Below are positions 1 through 8,973 of a stretch of DNA of 64,000 nt, piece by piece (position 1 is the stretch's first letter; each line of letters begins with the position of its first letter). The translations under genes and the position numbers were made by a program. The notes below the pieces were generated by a model. That model did no database searches, had not been told where the DNA came from, and saw only the letters and a list, made by a program, of their open reading frames with translations. This DNA comes from Bacteroidaceae bacterium. Its GTDB lineage: Bacteria; Bacteroidota; Bacteroidia; Bacteroidales; Bacteroidaceae. The stretch covers positions 1 through 64,000 of the forward strand of contig JAGCDQ010000050.1 of NCBI GenBank assembly GCA_017651245.1, given 5' to 3'.

Positions 1-1
1 A

Positions 2-2062
2 AACAAACAACTAACGTGGTGGGGTGACGAATGTATTGAGCAGGATATCCACGAGTGCCGTATCATCAACAAGAAGGATGGTTCTCTCCAGACGCTCATC
101 ACGCTGGAGCAAATCAACAACATCCTTTTGGCTGCCGACAGGAAGTTAGTGCATCACTTATACTATACATCTTTCCCCTATGCAGAAAAATCGCTTGTGC
201 TCATTGCCGACAGCAGCAGGCGCACCCTCATCGACTGGAAGGAGAACAAGGTGGTGTGGAAAACAAACCTTGACCCCAAGGCGGGCAACGAGGATTGGAG
301 CAAGGATTCCCGTTCCTATGCCTACACCATTGACCACAATCTGTTTGTCCTCACAGCTGACGGCAAGATGCATCAGGTATCTTCCGATGGCAGCATCGAC
401 TTGGTGTATGGCGAGAGTGTGCATCGTGAAGAGTTCGGTATTTCAAAGGGCACTTTCTGGAGTCCTGACGGTTCCCTGCTTGCCTTCTACAAGATGGATC
501 AGAGCATGGTGTCCAAATTCCCACAAGTGAACACCACCCTGCCCGACTATTCTCAAACATCAAACCTCCAATCTCAAGACTCCCGTTGTGCCACCACCTC
601 GCCCGATCCTTATCCGATGGCTGGTGAGACTTCCCATAAAGTGTATGTGGGCATCTACAATCCCCAGACAGAGAAAACCCTCTATCTGAACACTGGTGAT
701 CCCACCGACCGCTACTTCACCAACATCGCTTGGGCACCCGACAATAAGAAACTCTATCTCATCGAACTGAATCGTGACCAGAATCATGGATCACTCGACG
801 AATATGATGCCACCACAGGCGAGAAACTTCGCACCCTCTTCACGGAGAACAACGAAAAATACTTTGAGCCCATGAACCCCATCCAGTTCCTTCCTTGGGA
901 TGAGGGCAAGTTCATCTATCAGACACGCAAGGATGGCTACAACCACATCTATTTATATAATAAGGAGGGGAAATGCCTCCAGCAACTCACTAAAGGAAGC
1001 TTCGAAGTCATCAAAGTGTTAGGCTTTAACAAGGAACAAAAGACCATCCTCTACACGTCCAACGAGGCACACCCTTTGCAGCAGAATGTGTTCAGTGTTG
1101 ATATGAAAGGGAAGCGCACCTTGCATGGCGACAAAACGGGTTGGCACACCCCCACCCCTTCCGAATCAGGTCATTACTTCATCGACAACTATTCATCACC
1201 CGAGGTTGCCCGCAATATTGACATTGTCTCAAGCGCTAAAGCCTCAACCCTGAACCTTCTCACGGCTCAAGATCCTTGGGATGAGTTCAAGGCACCAGAA
1301 ATCAAGACTGGCACCCTCAAGGCTGCCGACGGAGTGACCGACCTTTATTACCGACTGATTCTTCCTACGGATTTCGACCCCAACAAAAAATACCCAGCTG
1401 TCGTGTATGTCTATGGAGGGCCACACGCGCACAATATCGATGCTTCTCGCAACTGGGGTGCGAGAGGATGGGACATTTGGATGGCACAGCAAGGATATGT
1501 GATGTTCTGCCTTGACAATCGAGGTAGCGAGCACCGCGGACTTGCTTTTGAGCAAGCCACTTTCCGCCAGTTGGGAGTGGAAGAAATGAAAGACCAGCTG
1601 AAAGGTGTGGAATACCTCAAGAGTCTTCCTTACGTGGATGGTGAGCGTCTAGGCGTGCACGGTTGGAGCTTTGGTGGCTACATGACCACCAGCCTCATGA
1701 CTACCTATCCCGATGTCTTCAAGGTAGGTGTGGCAGGAGGTCCTGTCATCGACTGGCACTTCTACGAGGTGATGTATGGCGAACGCTACATGGACACTCC
1801 ACAAACCAATCCCGAAGGATACAGGAAAACCTCGCTTCTCAACAAAGCACAGAACCTAAAAGGTCGTCTCCTCGTCATCTACGGAGGAAACGACCCTATC
1901 TGTGTGCCTCAGCACACCCTTTCTTTCATGCGTGCCTGCATCGATGCCGATACCTACCCTGACCTCTTCACTTATCCAGGTGATGAACACAACATGATGG
2001 GTACTGACCGCGTGCATCTACACAACACCATCACCCGCTATTTTGAGGATCACCTGAAATAA
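2..2062 (+). CDS. Dipeptidyl peptidase IV (S9B family), 5' end outside the window
   Basis: Serine exopeptidase that removes X-Pro or X-Ala dipeptides from peptide N-termini; in Bacteroidales it works in the periplasm or at the cell surface in peptide feeding. The frame is already open at base 2, so the signal peptide and first propeller residues are missing; 686 residues are visible and the family usually has 720-760. The N-terminal two thirds look like the beta-propeller, and the EE pair in VHREEFGI (about residues 142-143 of the visible part) fits the double Glu that holds the substrate N-terminus. The C-terminal hydrolase domain carries Ser in GWSFGG, Asp in GGNDPICVP and His in GDEHNMMG, so the triad is intact. 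The gene converges on the kinase-like gene with a 7-bp gap and no visible terminator. Confidence 0.93.
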   Translation, partial: NKQLTWWGDECIEQDIHECRIINKKDGSLQTLITLEQINNILLAADRKLVHHLYYTSFPYAEKSLVLIADSSRRTLIDWKENKVVWKTNLDPKAGNEDWSKDSRSYAYTIDHNLFVLTADGKMHQVSSDGSIDLVYGESVHREEFGISKGTFWSPDGSLLAFYKMDQSMVSKFPQVNTTLPDYSQTSNLQSQDSRCATTSPDPYPMAGETSHKVYVGIYNPQTEKTLYLNTGDPTDRYFTNIAWAPDNKKLYLIELNRDQNHGSLDEYDATTGEKLRTLFTENNEKYFEPMNPIQFLPWDEGKFIYQTRKDGYNHIYLYNKEGKCLQQLTKGSFEVIKVLGFNKEQKTILYTSNEAHPLQQNVFSVDMKGKRTLHGDKTGWHTPTPSESGHYFIDNYSSPEVARNIDIVSSAKASTLNLLTAQDPWDEFKAPEIKTGTLKAADGVTDLYYRLILPTDFDPNKKYPAVVYVYGGPHAHNIDASRNWGARGWDIWMAQQGYVMFCLDNRGSEHRGLAFEQATFRQLGVEEMKDQLKGVEYLKSLPYVDGERLGVHGWSFGGYMTTSLMTTYPDVFKVGVAGGPVIDWHFYEVMYGERYMDTPQTNPEGYRKTSLLNKAQNLKGRLLVIYGGNDPICVPQHTLSFMRACIDADTYPDLFTYPGDEHNMMGTDRVHLHNTITRYFEDHLK

Positions 2063-2069
2063 AATCTTC

Positions 2070-3458
2070 TTAATCTGTCAGGTGAAGGACAAAGCGGACA
2101 CCTTTCGTGAAGGTAGGGTCAATGTCAAGGTCGCCGTTCATGTTGAGTGCCATGCGCTTGCAGATGGGTAGGCCAAGAGCGTCGCCTGTGGTGAGGTCAT
2201 GCACTTCGCGAAAAGCCTTGAACACCTCTTCGTGCAGTTCTTCTGGGATGGAACTACCTGTGTTCGACACCAGGAACTGATGCTTGTGCGCACCACGTTT
2301 CTTGTATTCCAAGGTGATGTGTCCCCCCTCAGGGGTGTAGTTGGCGGCATTCCCCAGCAAGTGCAGCAAGATGTGCGACACGTATTCCTTGTTGATTTTC
2401 ATCGTCATCTTAGGGGCATCAGCCTTCAACACCACGTTGCTCTTCACCTTGTCTTGCACTTTTTGTGTCAGTTCCTCACAGAAGGATGCCAATTGAATTT
2501 CCTCACGCTCCAGCGTTTCATTAGACTTTTCCAATTCGGAGAGGGTCTGAATATGGTCGGTGAAGTTCAGCAATGCCTTCACTTCCGGAGTGCTGCTATC
2601 CAGTTTCTGCAAGGTGGGGGCTAACTGAGCGGAGATATTGCTGATGAATTTTGCCTGTGAAGCATTGTTCTCGCTTAATTGACGGATGGTTTTCTTTTGC
2701 TTGCGGGTCAGGATGATAGAGCGCATCAACACGAGGGCACCTAGCACCAATGCAGCAGCCAAGATAGCGGCCAAGATGCTCAGACCGACAATCACAGCCT
2801 GACGAGCCGTCAGCGAACTGTCTTTTTCGGCAATATCGGCTTCGTTGTCGGCAATCTGTTTTTTCAGACCTTCCAATTTCTTCGCCACCTTCAATTCGCT
2901 GGCTTCATTCATTTTGTTCACCATCTCATTCAGCGTGGCATTCGCCTTTTCGTTCTGCCCCAAAGAGTAGAAATAAACTGATTGGTTGAAAAGATGGTCG
3001 TTTTTCAGGTCAATGTCATTCGCTTCATTGGCATATTTCGCCATGTTGTTGAGTTGCGCCAATGCCTCCTCGCCCTTCTTCTGTCTCGTATAAATATAGA
3101 AACGCTCTTTTGCCGTCTGATAGTGCAGAGCAGCCCGCTGTCCCTTGTCAGCTTTTGTATCAATGCTTTGATCAATACGGTGCAACAGGTCCAATCCCTC
3201 CTTGTAGAGGTTATCCCCCTGATAATACAATACTGTAGCCTTCAACCCACATGCCACACCTTCTTGCGTCTGTCCTTTTTTCACATAGTCTTCATAGGCA
3301 CGCAAATAGAATGCACGGGCATTCACCTTGTTACCCTTTCCATCTTCCCTTTCTGCTTGCATTTGCAGATTGCTTTTCTTCGCTTCCTGTGCATGAACAA
3401 AAGCACAGCAAAAGAACACACTCAGAAACAGAACTAAACATCTTATTTTCATATTCAT
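2070..3458 (-). CDS. TPR-containing sensor-histidine-kinase-like membrane protein with degenerate H-box
   Basis: Architecture of a Bacteroidota TPR sensor kinase: signal peptide (about residues 1-23), TPR-like helical repeats in the periplasm (about 30-190), one membrane helix (about 222-245), a dimerisation helix pair and a C-terminal HATPase domain. The usual H-box F-x-x-N-x-S-H-E is here FISNISAQLAP: the phospho-acceptor His is Ala (codon at 2628-2630). The N-box is recognisable (LLGNAANYTP), but the first glycine box reads VSNTGSSIP, with Asn for the adenine-binding Asp and Ser for Gly. Classical autophosphorylation is therefore unlikely. The start at 3458 (MNMKIRC) is chosen because it gives a normal signal peptide and lies about 18 nt after a consensus promoter. 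No response regulator is adjacent. Confidence 0.85.
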   Translation of the reverse strand: MNMKIRCLVLFLSVFFCCAFVHAQEAKKSNLQMQAEREDGKGNKVNARAFYLRAYEDYVKKGQTQEGVACGLKATVLYYQGDNLYKEGLDLLHRIDQSIDTKADKGQRAALHYQTAKERFYIYTRQKKGEEALAQLNNMAKYANEANDIDLKNDHLFNQSVYFYSLGQNEKANATLNEMVNKMNEASELKVAKKLEGLKKQIADNEADIAEKDSSLTARQAVIVGLSILAAILAAALVLGALVLMRSIILTRKQKKTIRQLSENNASQAKFISNISAQLAPTLQKLDSSTPEVKALLNFTDHIQTLSELEKSNETLEREEIQLASFCEELTQKVQDKVKSNVVLKADAPKMTMKINKEYVSHILLHLLGNAANYTPEGGHITLEYKKRGAHKHQFLVSNTGSSIPEELHEEVFKAFREVHDLTTGDALGLPICKRMALNMNGDLDIDPTFTKGVRFVLHLTD

Positions 3459-3482
3459 ATCAATTAAAAGGTTATTACGCCA

Positions 3483-3514
3483 CAAAATTAGCCTTTTATT
3501 TCATTTCCACCAAA
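3483..3514 (-). promoter_or_regulatory. Promoter of the kinase-like gene
   Basis: On the minus strand TTTG (3511-3514), 20 bp, then TAATTTTG (3483-3490): the Bacteroidota primary-sigma pattern with exact spacing. Transcription would start near 3476, leaving about 18 nt before the chosen ATG. Confidence 0.75.
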
Positions 3515-3598
3515 CATAAAGGCAAAAAAACGTCAGTAATCGTGCATTTCATTCCAATGACTTAAATGAGCAAGCACAGAAACGGTGTCTTTCAAAGA

Positions 3599-4435
3599 TT
3601 ATTTTACAAACCCCTTAGCTTGTAGCCACAACAGGAACTGCTGGCTCCAGGCTTCGGTTGTGGTGCGCCCCGTCTGGGGCATGAGGGTGTAAGGGCCTGT
3701 GCCGTCGCCATATAGATGTAGTTCCGCATTGGCACCTGCTTTTTTCCATTCAAGAAAAAGATTGACAAGTCCCGCTGCTACATTCTGATGATCCACTCGG
3801 GTCATGATGAGAAGAGGAGGTGCTTGGACTGGCACCTTGACAGGCATAAGGGAAGGACCGAAATTGGTACAGAGGAAGTCGGGACGCTCGGCGGGGTCGG
3901 TCGCTTGAATAGTGGCAGCAATGGCAACACCACCTCCTGCAGAGAAACCTAGAAAGCCGATTTTCTGGGTGTCGAGATGCCAAGCCTGCGCTTGTTGACG
4001 CACCATGCGGATGGCAGCTTTAGCATCGTTGGCCGCCAACTGCAAGATAGAATCCCCTGCCGGGTAATGAGCTGGATTGGCATCGGCTTGTGGAAAATGA
4101 TCAATATGGGTCACATCAACCATGGGCGACATCTTCATGCCTTGTGGAAAGGCACCCGTGTTGAGGTGGTACTTCAATCCGATGGCAGCGATACCACGTT
4201 CATTGAGGAAAGTCGCCATCTGCTCCACATCACTGTTCCACGAGAGGGCTCTCATGCCTCCACCTGGACACAAGATAACAGCACATCCGTTGGCTTTGTC
4301 TGCAGAAGGGAGAAAGACCTGAATGGAGGGATGATAGGGGTCGGATGGGGATGCGGGTAAATCAATCGTCTGCTGCGCCCAAGAAGTCATGCAGCAAAGC
4401 AGAAAAAGGAGGAAGGAGTAGGTTTTACGTATCAT
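3599..4435 (-). CDS. Secreted alpha/beta-hydrolase (acetyl-xylan-esterase-like fold), catalytic His not found
   Basis: Signal peptide at residues 1-20, then a small esterase/lipase fold of the type often annotated as acetyl-xylan or feruloyl esterase in gut Bacteroidales. Seen: oxyanion-hole motif CPGGG, nucleophile elbow GFSAGG, and the acid residue in MTRVDHQNV. Active relatives end with a GGHG-type motif holding the catalytic His; here the same place, after HLY, reads GDGTGPYTL, with no His (about 3689-3706). Either the triad is completed differently or this is a pseudoenzyme. The length of 278 residues is normal for the family, and I see no sign of a frameshift. Substrate unknown; no glycoside hydrolase is next to it. 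Confidence 0.75.
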   Translation of the reverse strand: MIRKTYSFLLFLLCCMTSWAQQTIDLPASPSDPYHPSIQVFLPSADKANGCAVILCPGGGMRALSWNSDVEQMATFLNERGIAAIGLKYHLNTGAFPQGMKMSPMVDVTHIDHFPQADANPAHYPAGDSILQLAANDAKAAIRMVRQQAQAWHLDTQKIGFLGFSAGGGVAIAATIQATDPAERPDFLCTNFGPSLMPVKVPVQAPPLLIMTRVDHQNVAAGLVNLFLEWKKAGANAELHLYGDGTGPYTLMPQTGRTTTEAWSQQFLLWLQAKGFVK

Positions 4436-4466
4436 AAATGTGTATTGTATAGGTTAGAAATTTTTG

Positions 4467-4474
4467 CAAAGATA
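4467..4474 (-). promoter_or_regulatory. Candidate -7 element of the esterase-fold gene
   Basis: TATCTTTG on the minus strand, 32 bp before the ATG. No TTTG at the expected upstream distance, so this is weaker than the other promoters. Confidence 0.4.
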
Positions 4475-4518
4475 GATAAAAGTTTGAAATTAGGAGTTAG
4501 GAATTAGGAGTTTTTTCG

Positions 4519-4526
4519 TAACTTTG
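4519..4526 (+). promoter_or_regulatory. ridA promoter, -7 element
   Basis: TAACTTTG, 23 bp before the ridA ATG. Just upstream AATTAGGAG occurs twice (4489-4497 and 4502-4510). No TTTG at the ideal spacing. Confidence 0.5.
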
Positions 4527-4549
4527 CATCATCATCAATATCAACAGGT

Positions 4550-4924
4550 ATGAAAGCTATCAGTACAACAAAGGCACCAGGGGCCATTGGTCCTTATAGC
4601 CAAGCCATTCAGGTAGGAGAATTTATCTATACATCGGGACAGTTGGGGCTTGACCCTGCAACAGGTGCATTCCCAGAAGGGGGCATCAGGGAGCAGACAC
4701 GCCAGTCATTGACCAATGTGGAAGCGATTCTGGAAGCAGCAGGGCTTTCAATGGCAAATGTGGTGAAGACCACCGTGTTTCTAGCAGACATGAACGACTT
4801 TGCTGAGATGAACAGCGTGTATGCCGAATTTTTTAAAGAGCCCTACCCTGCCCGTTCGGCTGTTGCAGCGAAGACATTACCCAAGAACGCATTGGTGGAA
4901 ATCGAGGTGGTGGCAACCAAGTAA
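4550..4924 (+). CDS. ridA: RidA family 2-iminobutanoate/2-iminopropanoate deaminase
   Basis: Cytosolic trimeric enzyme that hydrolyses reactive enamine/imine intermediates released by PLP enzymes such as threonine dehydratase, protecting other PLP enzymes from damage. 124 residues is the typical length. Family signatures are visible: an N-terminal block APGAIGPYSQAI, the middle GQLGLDPATG, and the C-terminal YPARSAV with the Arg that binds the substrate carboxylate, followed by LPKNALVEIE. It is a single-gene unit: its own promoter lies upstream and a strong hairpin terminator follows 4 bp after the stop codon. The gene on the left is divergent. Confidence 0.95.
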   Translation: MKAISTTKAPGAIGPYSQAIQVGEFIYTSGQLGLDPATGAFPEGGIREQTRQSLTNVEAILEAAGLSMANVVKTTVFLADMNDFAEMNSVYAEFFKEPYPARSAVAAKTLPKNALVEIEVVATK

Positions 4925-4928
4925 GAAT

Positions 4929-4970
4929 AAGGGAGGAGATGCAGCAGCATTTCCTCCCTTGCTTTTTTTA
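4929..4970 (+). terminator. Rho-independent terminator of ridA
   Basis: Stem AAGGGAGGA (4929-4937) pairs with TCCTCCCTT (4952-4960) and is followed by a run of seven T (4963-4969). Confidence 0.85.
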
Positions 4971-4982
4971 TGATAAGATAGT

Positions 4983-5942
4983 TTATTTCGTCTTCTCTTT
5001 CAAGTAGAAGGAAAGTTCCACCTTATATGTTTTGTTCTTCTCCTCAATGGTAGAAGCAAGAGTAAGCACATAATACTTCACCTTCTTAAATTCTCTTACA
5101 TCGAAAATGGCTTCTCCTCCATTCTTCATGAATTTGTTACCCATCTCCTCATCATTCCAATCGTAACTAAGGTAACCCTTACTGAGGTCGGTCCAATGCC
5201 ACGTTCCAATGTAGTGATTGCCATTTTCGAAGAAGAGGCAGAACTTGCCATTCTTCGTGAACTCAATGCTGGTGATGGTCGTACCTTCCTTCAAATCTTC
5301 GGTGATGGTAGCAACTGTCTTGGCATAATCAAGGATTGCATTCAAGCTGGCAGCAGAATCAGGATTCTCAAAATGTTTCACAGCGGTCACCCCATCCCTG
5401 TGGCGAAGACGTGTGCTCACAACTTCCCATTCTCGGCATAGTTTTGTGGAAACCACATCACCTGTGACTTTTTCTGTCACTTCCGCCTCAAATTCCTCAT
5501 CTAACGCCTCTATTTCACTACCACTCATCATGTGGATTTTAGCAGTCGTTTTCTGTCCTGTTTCCTTATTGGTCACCTCCACCGTACAATACTCTTCTCC
5601 ATCAACTGTGATAGTGTAGGTGTTATTTTTACCATTGAAAGTGTAAGTGCCAATGATGTAGTCTTCCTGATCGCTTCCAGAACGTCTTCTTGAAGTAGAT
5701 GGGATAGGCTTATTCTTTGTGAGAATAGCTTTCCTCGTTTCGGTCAGGGCTATTTCACTGAAAGGAGCTGAAGAATCAAAGAACCTGAGTGTAAGTGGTT
5801 CCACCAAGTCGGAACCAAGAGTTGGTGCAGATGAAGAAGAAGCGGATTCATTCGTCACACTGACATCATGACCATCAGTACTGCATGCTACAAATGCCAA
5901 TCCAATACAAATAGATGCTAAATAGATAAGTTTCTTTTTCAT
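4983..5942 (-). CDS. Lipoprotein with lipocalin-like C-terminal half, function unknown
   Basis: 319 residues. A type II signal peptide ends at LAFVAC (Cys about residue 20), so the protein is membrane-anchored and probably periplasmic or on the outer membrane. After a low-complexity Ser-rich linker the sequence has two beta-rich parts. The second half (pattern CREWEV, then SIEFTKNGKF, then YIGTWHW) resembles the short lipocalin-like proteins common in Bacteroidales. I do not recognise a named family. It lies 54 nt downstream of the outer-membrane barrel gene and is probably co-transcribed with it. Confidence 0.6.
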   Translation of the reverse strand: MKKKLIYLASICIGLAFVACSTDGHDVSVTNESASSSSAPTLGSDLVEPLTLRFFDSSAPFSEIALTETRKAILTKNKPIPSTSRRRSGSDQEDYIIGTYTFNGKNNTYTITVDGEEYCTVEVTNKETGQKTTAKIHMMSGSEIEALDEEFEAEVTEKVTGDVVSTKLCREWEVVSTRLRHRDGVTAVKHFENPDSAASLNAILDYAKTVATITEDLKEGTTITSIEFTKNGKFCLFFENGNHYIGTWHWTDLSKGYLSYDWNDEEMGNKFMKNGGEAIFDVREFKKVKYYVLTLASTIEEKNKTYKVELSFYLKEKTK

Positions 5943-5996
5943 GTCTTTTATGTTTTTAAAGGTTATCGATTTAAGTTTTCATTTATTTTGAATTTG

Positions 5997-6731
5997 TCAG
6001 AAGACATTATAATAGATTCTGAAATTGAGCACTGGATAAACTTTCACCCTCTCAATAATCTTCACAGCATCATGGAAGTCCTTATCATCTATATCATTCT
6101 TCTGCATACGAATCCACCCCTCCTCATCAGGTGAGTAAACCTTCAATGCTGGTGTTCCCCAGAACATCACACCAAGGTCAAATGCCACACTCACTTTGTG
6201 CTTGGAGGAAATGGGTCGACCAAAGCCCAATCCTGCATAGGGCTTGAAGCTGCTTGTCTGAAGCTTTAACCTCACCAGACCGTTATCATTTGGACGAACG
6301 AAAACATCACCGATTTCAAGACCTTCTCCCTCATCCACATCCAACAAGCCTGTATTATACACCGTGCCAAGATCTGGCAAACCTGCATAAAAACCGCCCG
6401 TCACATGGAAGGAACTGTGCTTGAAGGGATAAATGTCGGCCAAGAACTTATAATCCGACATATGTACACGTCCACGAACATCCACATTCTTTTTTTCTCC
6501 TTTAGTGGTGTAATTAATGTCGAAGTTAATGTTGAATCGAGGTAAAGTTGTAAATCCTGTACGGAAAGTGACATAATGAGTCAAGGGGATAGCTGCTTCA
6601 AAACCCCAACCTGTTGTACCCACTTCTGTACCGATAGACAGATGGTTGGCAAGTTGCCTGTCTTGCGCAGAAATATTAGTTGCCAGCAACATTGCGACAA
6701 CAAATCCCAATAATTGAAATACTTTTCTCAT
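5997..6731 (-). CDS. Outer-membrane beta-barrel (porin-like) protein, function unknown
   Basis: 244 residues with a normal signal peptide (cleavage after NISAQ or just before it). The mature part is rich in alternating aromatic/polar beta strands and ends in RIYYNVF; a final Phe preceded by alternating aromatics is the usual barrel end signal. Segments such as PYAGLGFGRPI and VAFDLGVMFWG are typical of the small OmpA/OmpW-like barrels in this phylum. No ligand can be named. It forms a two-gene set with the lipoprotein downstream; a 124-nt gap separates it from the kinase gene upstream. Confidence 0.65.
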   Translation of the reverse strand: MRKVFQLLGFVVAMLLATNISAQDRQLANHLSIGTEVGTTGWGFEAAIPLTHYVTFRTGFTTLPRFNINFDINYTTKGEKKNVDVRGRVHMSDYKFLADIYPFKHSSFHVTGGFYAGLPDLGTVYNTGLLDVDEGEGLEIGDVFVRPNDNGLVRLKLQTSSFKPYAGLGFGRPISSKHKVSVAFDLGVMFWGTPALKVYSPDEEGWIRMQKNDIDDKDFHDAVKIIERVKVYPVLNFRIYYNVF

Positions 6732-6855
6732 AAGGTTTGTTTTTAAGGTTATTATTTCGTTTTTATTTCTCTCTGAAGGTTCTAGCTCATCGAAACATGA
6801 CCATCTTTAAGAGCAGTTGGTATTGAGGTTGTCCTCTGCCACCCCGTCATGCAAA

Positions 6856-7488
6856 TCACACTGTCGCTTTGAGTCGGATGTAATCTTCTATGAAAGAAAC
6901 CACTTTCTCAGGCATCATACCAGTGACATTCAACACGAGGTCATAATTGTGGGCATCGAATCGCGACACGTCGGCAACATGCTTGATAAAATTATTGCGC
7001 TCTTTGTCTATGCGATCAACAACCTTGGCAGCCTCGTTGAGGGTAAGTTCCTGCTTCGTAGCGATACGGTTGATACGGGTATCACGATCTGCGATGATGA
7101 GCAGGTGTAACGCACCGGGGGTTTTCTGGAAAATATGGAAACCTGCACGACCAATAATAATGCAATTCTCTTTCTCAGCCACCTCACGTAGAAGACGCGC
7201 TTCAGCGCTATAGAGAGCCATCGGTGTTACCTCAGAACTAAGCTTTTCACCGCTCTGGAAAGAACCAAATTGTTGATAAAAATTGCAAATGTCATCCCAC
7301 CAATGAGGATTCTTCGCCTTTACGCGATCCATACTTTCAACAGTCATATTATACTGTTTGGCAATACATTCCAGAATAGTACGATCGTAAACCTTAATAC
7401 CCAATTTCTGACCGAGTAGGCGAGCAATTTCTCCACCACCGCTACCACACTCACGGTTGATGGTGATAATAATTTTTTGTTGATTCAT
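6856..7488 (-). CDS. Cytidylate-kinase-like family protein
   Basis: 210-residue P-loop protein of the cytidylate-kinase-like family (Pfam Cytidylate_kin2 type), common in Bacteroidales and Clostridia. It starts with IIITINRECGSGGGEIARLLG, where the glycine-rich GSGGGEIA loop replaces the ordinary Walker A. The lid region carries RDTRINRIA and the tail RFDAHNYDLVLN matches other members. True nucleotide specificity of this group is not settled, so I would not call it cmk. Transcribed from purD's direction; 34 nt separate it from purD. Confidence 0.85.
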   Translation of the reverse strand: MNQQKIIITINRECGSGGGEIARLLGQKLGIKVYDRTILECIAKQYNMTVESMDRVKAKNPHWWDDICNFYQQFGSFQSGEKLSSEVTPMALYSAEARLLREVAEKENCIIIGRAGFHIFQKTPGALHLLIIADRDTRINRIATKQELTLNEAAKVVDRIDKERNNFIKHVADVSRFDAHNYDLVLNVTGMMPEKVVSFIEDYIRLKATV

Positions 7489-7522
7489 CTGGCATTTGAT
7501 TAATAGTTAGTATCTTGTTATC

Positions 7523-8821
7523 TTATTTCAGCAAATCTTGTCCAATGTCACGACGGAAGTACTTGCCCTCGAAGTGAATCTTGCCAGCCTCGGTGAAGGA
7601 CTTGACAAGCGCTTCGTTTTGGGTGTTGCCATAGGAGCTGACCGCAATGACACGACCACCTGCTGTGACGACTTTGCCATCCTTGAGAGCTGTGCCTGCA
7701 TGGAACACCACGGAACCTTCCACGTCGTCGATGCCTGTGATTTCGAAACCCTTCTGGTAAGCTTGTGGATAACCGCCGCTGACCATCATGACACAAACAG
7801 CAGAACGAGAATCAAACTCCAAAGTGCGGGTGTCAAGGTTACCCTCTGCCACGCCCTCAAGCAAATCCACAAGGTCGCTCTTGATGCGGAGCATGACGGT
7901 CTCCGTTTCGGGGTCACCCATGCGGACATTGTATTCGATAACCACAGGATCACCAGCTTGGGCATAGGCATAATCACGATCTACCTTGATGAGTCCGAGG
8001 AAGATGAAGCCCTTGTAATCAATGCACTCAGCAGCCAATCCCTCGACAGTAGGTTTGACGATACGCTCTTCCACTTTCTTCATCCAAGCCTCATCAGCAA
8101 ATGGGACGGGAGAAACACTACCCATACCACCAGTGTTGAGACCGGTGTCACCCTCGCCAATGCGCTTGTAGTCCTTGGCTTCAGGCAGAATCTTGTAGTG
8201 GGTGCCATCGGTCAACACAAAAACAGAGCACTCGATGCCAGAGAGGAACTCCTCGATGACCACCGTAGCACTCGCCTCGCCAAACATGCCGTCGAGCATG
8301 CCACGAAACTCTTTCTTTGCTTCTTCGAGCGTAGGAACAATGAGCACTCCCTTACCGGCACAAAGTCCGTCAGCCTTAAGCACATAGGGTGCTTGGAGAG
8401 TCTCCAAGAAAGCGATACCCTCTTCGATGTTGGTGCCATTGAAGGAACGGTAAGCCGCTGTGGGAATGCCATGACGCTGCATGAATCCCTTGGCAAAATC
8501 CTTGCTGCCCTCAAGCACAGCACCAGCCTTGGAAGGACCTATCACGGGAATGTCCCTCAACTGGACATCCTGCTTGAAGAAGTCATACACGCCCTTCACC
8601 AATGGGTCTTCAGGACCTACCACGACCATATCGACTCCATTCGCCAAAACAAAAGTCTTGATGCCTTCGAAATCGTCAGCCTTCAGGGGTACATTCTCAC
8701 CCACGGAGGAAGTACCAGCATTGCCAGGGGCTATAAACAGTTTCTCAATCTTCTGGCTCTGAGCTATTTTCCAAGCCAAGGCGTGCTCTCTACCGCCGCT
8801 TCCAAGTAGTAAGATTTTCAT
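7523..8821 (-). CDS. purD: Phosphoribosylamine--glycine ligase
   Basis: ATP-grasp enzyme of step two of purine biosynthesis: phosphoribosylamine plus glycine plus ATP gives GAR. 432 residues, the usual length. N-terminal [16 protein letters not shown] and PGNAGT are the classic PurD opening; [11 protein letters not shown], the ATP-grasp GLCAGKGV and [14 protein letters not shown] follow in the right order. It has a full consensus promoter 33 bp upstream, back to back with the cysE promoter. No other purine gene is nearby, as is usual in this group. Confidence 0.97.
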   Translation of the reverse strand: MKILLLGSGGREHALAWKIAQSQKIEKLFIAPGNAGTSSVGENVPLKADDFEGIKTFVLANGVDMVVVGPEDPLVKGVYDFFKQDVQLRDIPVIGPSKAGAVLEGSKDFAKGFMQRHGIPTAAYRSFNGTNIEEGIAFLETLQAPYVLKADGLCAGKGVLIVPTLEEAKKEFRGMLDGMFGEASATVVIEEFLSGIECSVFVLTDGTHYKILPEAKDYKRIGEGDTGLNTGGMGSVSPVPFADEAWMKKVEERIVKPTVEGLAAECIDYKGFIFLGLIKVDRDYAYAQAGDPVVIEYNVRMGDPETETVMLRIKSDLVDLLEGVAEGNLDTRTLEFDSRSAVCVMMVSGGYPQAYQKGFEITGIDDVEGSVVFHAGTALKDGKVVTAGGRVIAVSSYGNTQNEALVKSFTEAGKIHFEGKYFRRDIGQDLLK

Positions 8822-8853
8822 GTCCTTTTACTTTTTCTATCCTTTTCGGGGTA

Positions 8854-8885
8854 CAAAGGTACGAATTAGCAGGCGAAAAGCCAAA
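8854..8885 (-). promoter_or_regulatory. purD promoter
   Basis: TTTG (8882-8885), 20 bp, TACCTTTG (8854-8861) on the minus strand; full Bacteroidota consensus. The 152-bp divergent region also holds the cysE promoter. Confidence 0.8.
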
Positions 8886-8936
8886 AGAAACTATGATTTT
8901 TTACTTTTCACTTCTTCACTATTCACTTCTTTTTCT

Positions 8937-8944
8937 TACCTTTG
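8937..8944 (+). promoter_or_regulatory. cysE promoter, -7 element
   Basis: TACCTTTG followed by CACC, 29 bp before the chosen cysE ATG. The upstream TTTG is not at the ideal distance. Its position argues for the start at 8974 rather than an in-frame ATG at 8893, which would lie upstream of the promoter. Confidence 0.6.
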
Positions 8945-8973
8945 CACCAAAATCTTTACACAATAGTAAGAAA

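Noticed and set aside
7538-8809. Long open frame of 423 codons antisense to purD
   Set aside because: Mirror image of a real, highly conserved gene; no family features, and it starts and ends within purD.
8893-8973. Upstream in-frame start giving a 345-residue CysE with a hydrophobic N-terminus
   Set aside because: A TACCTTTG promoter box lies inside this stretch and the first 27 residues do not look like any part of serine acetyltransferase.
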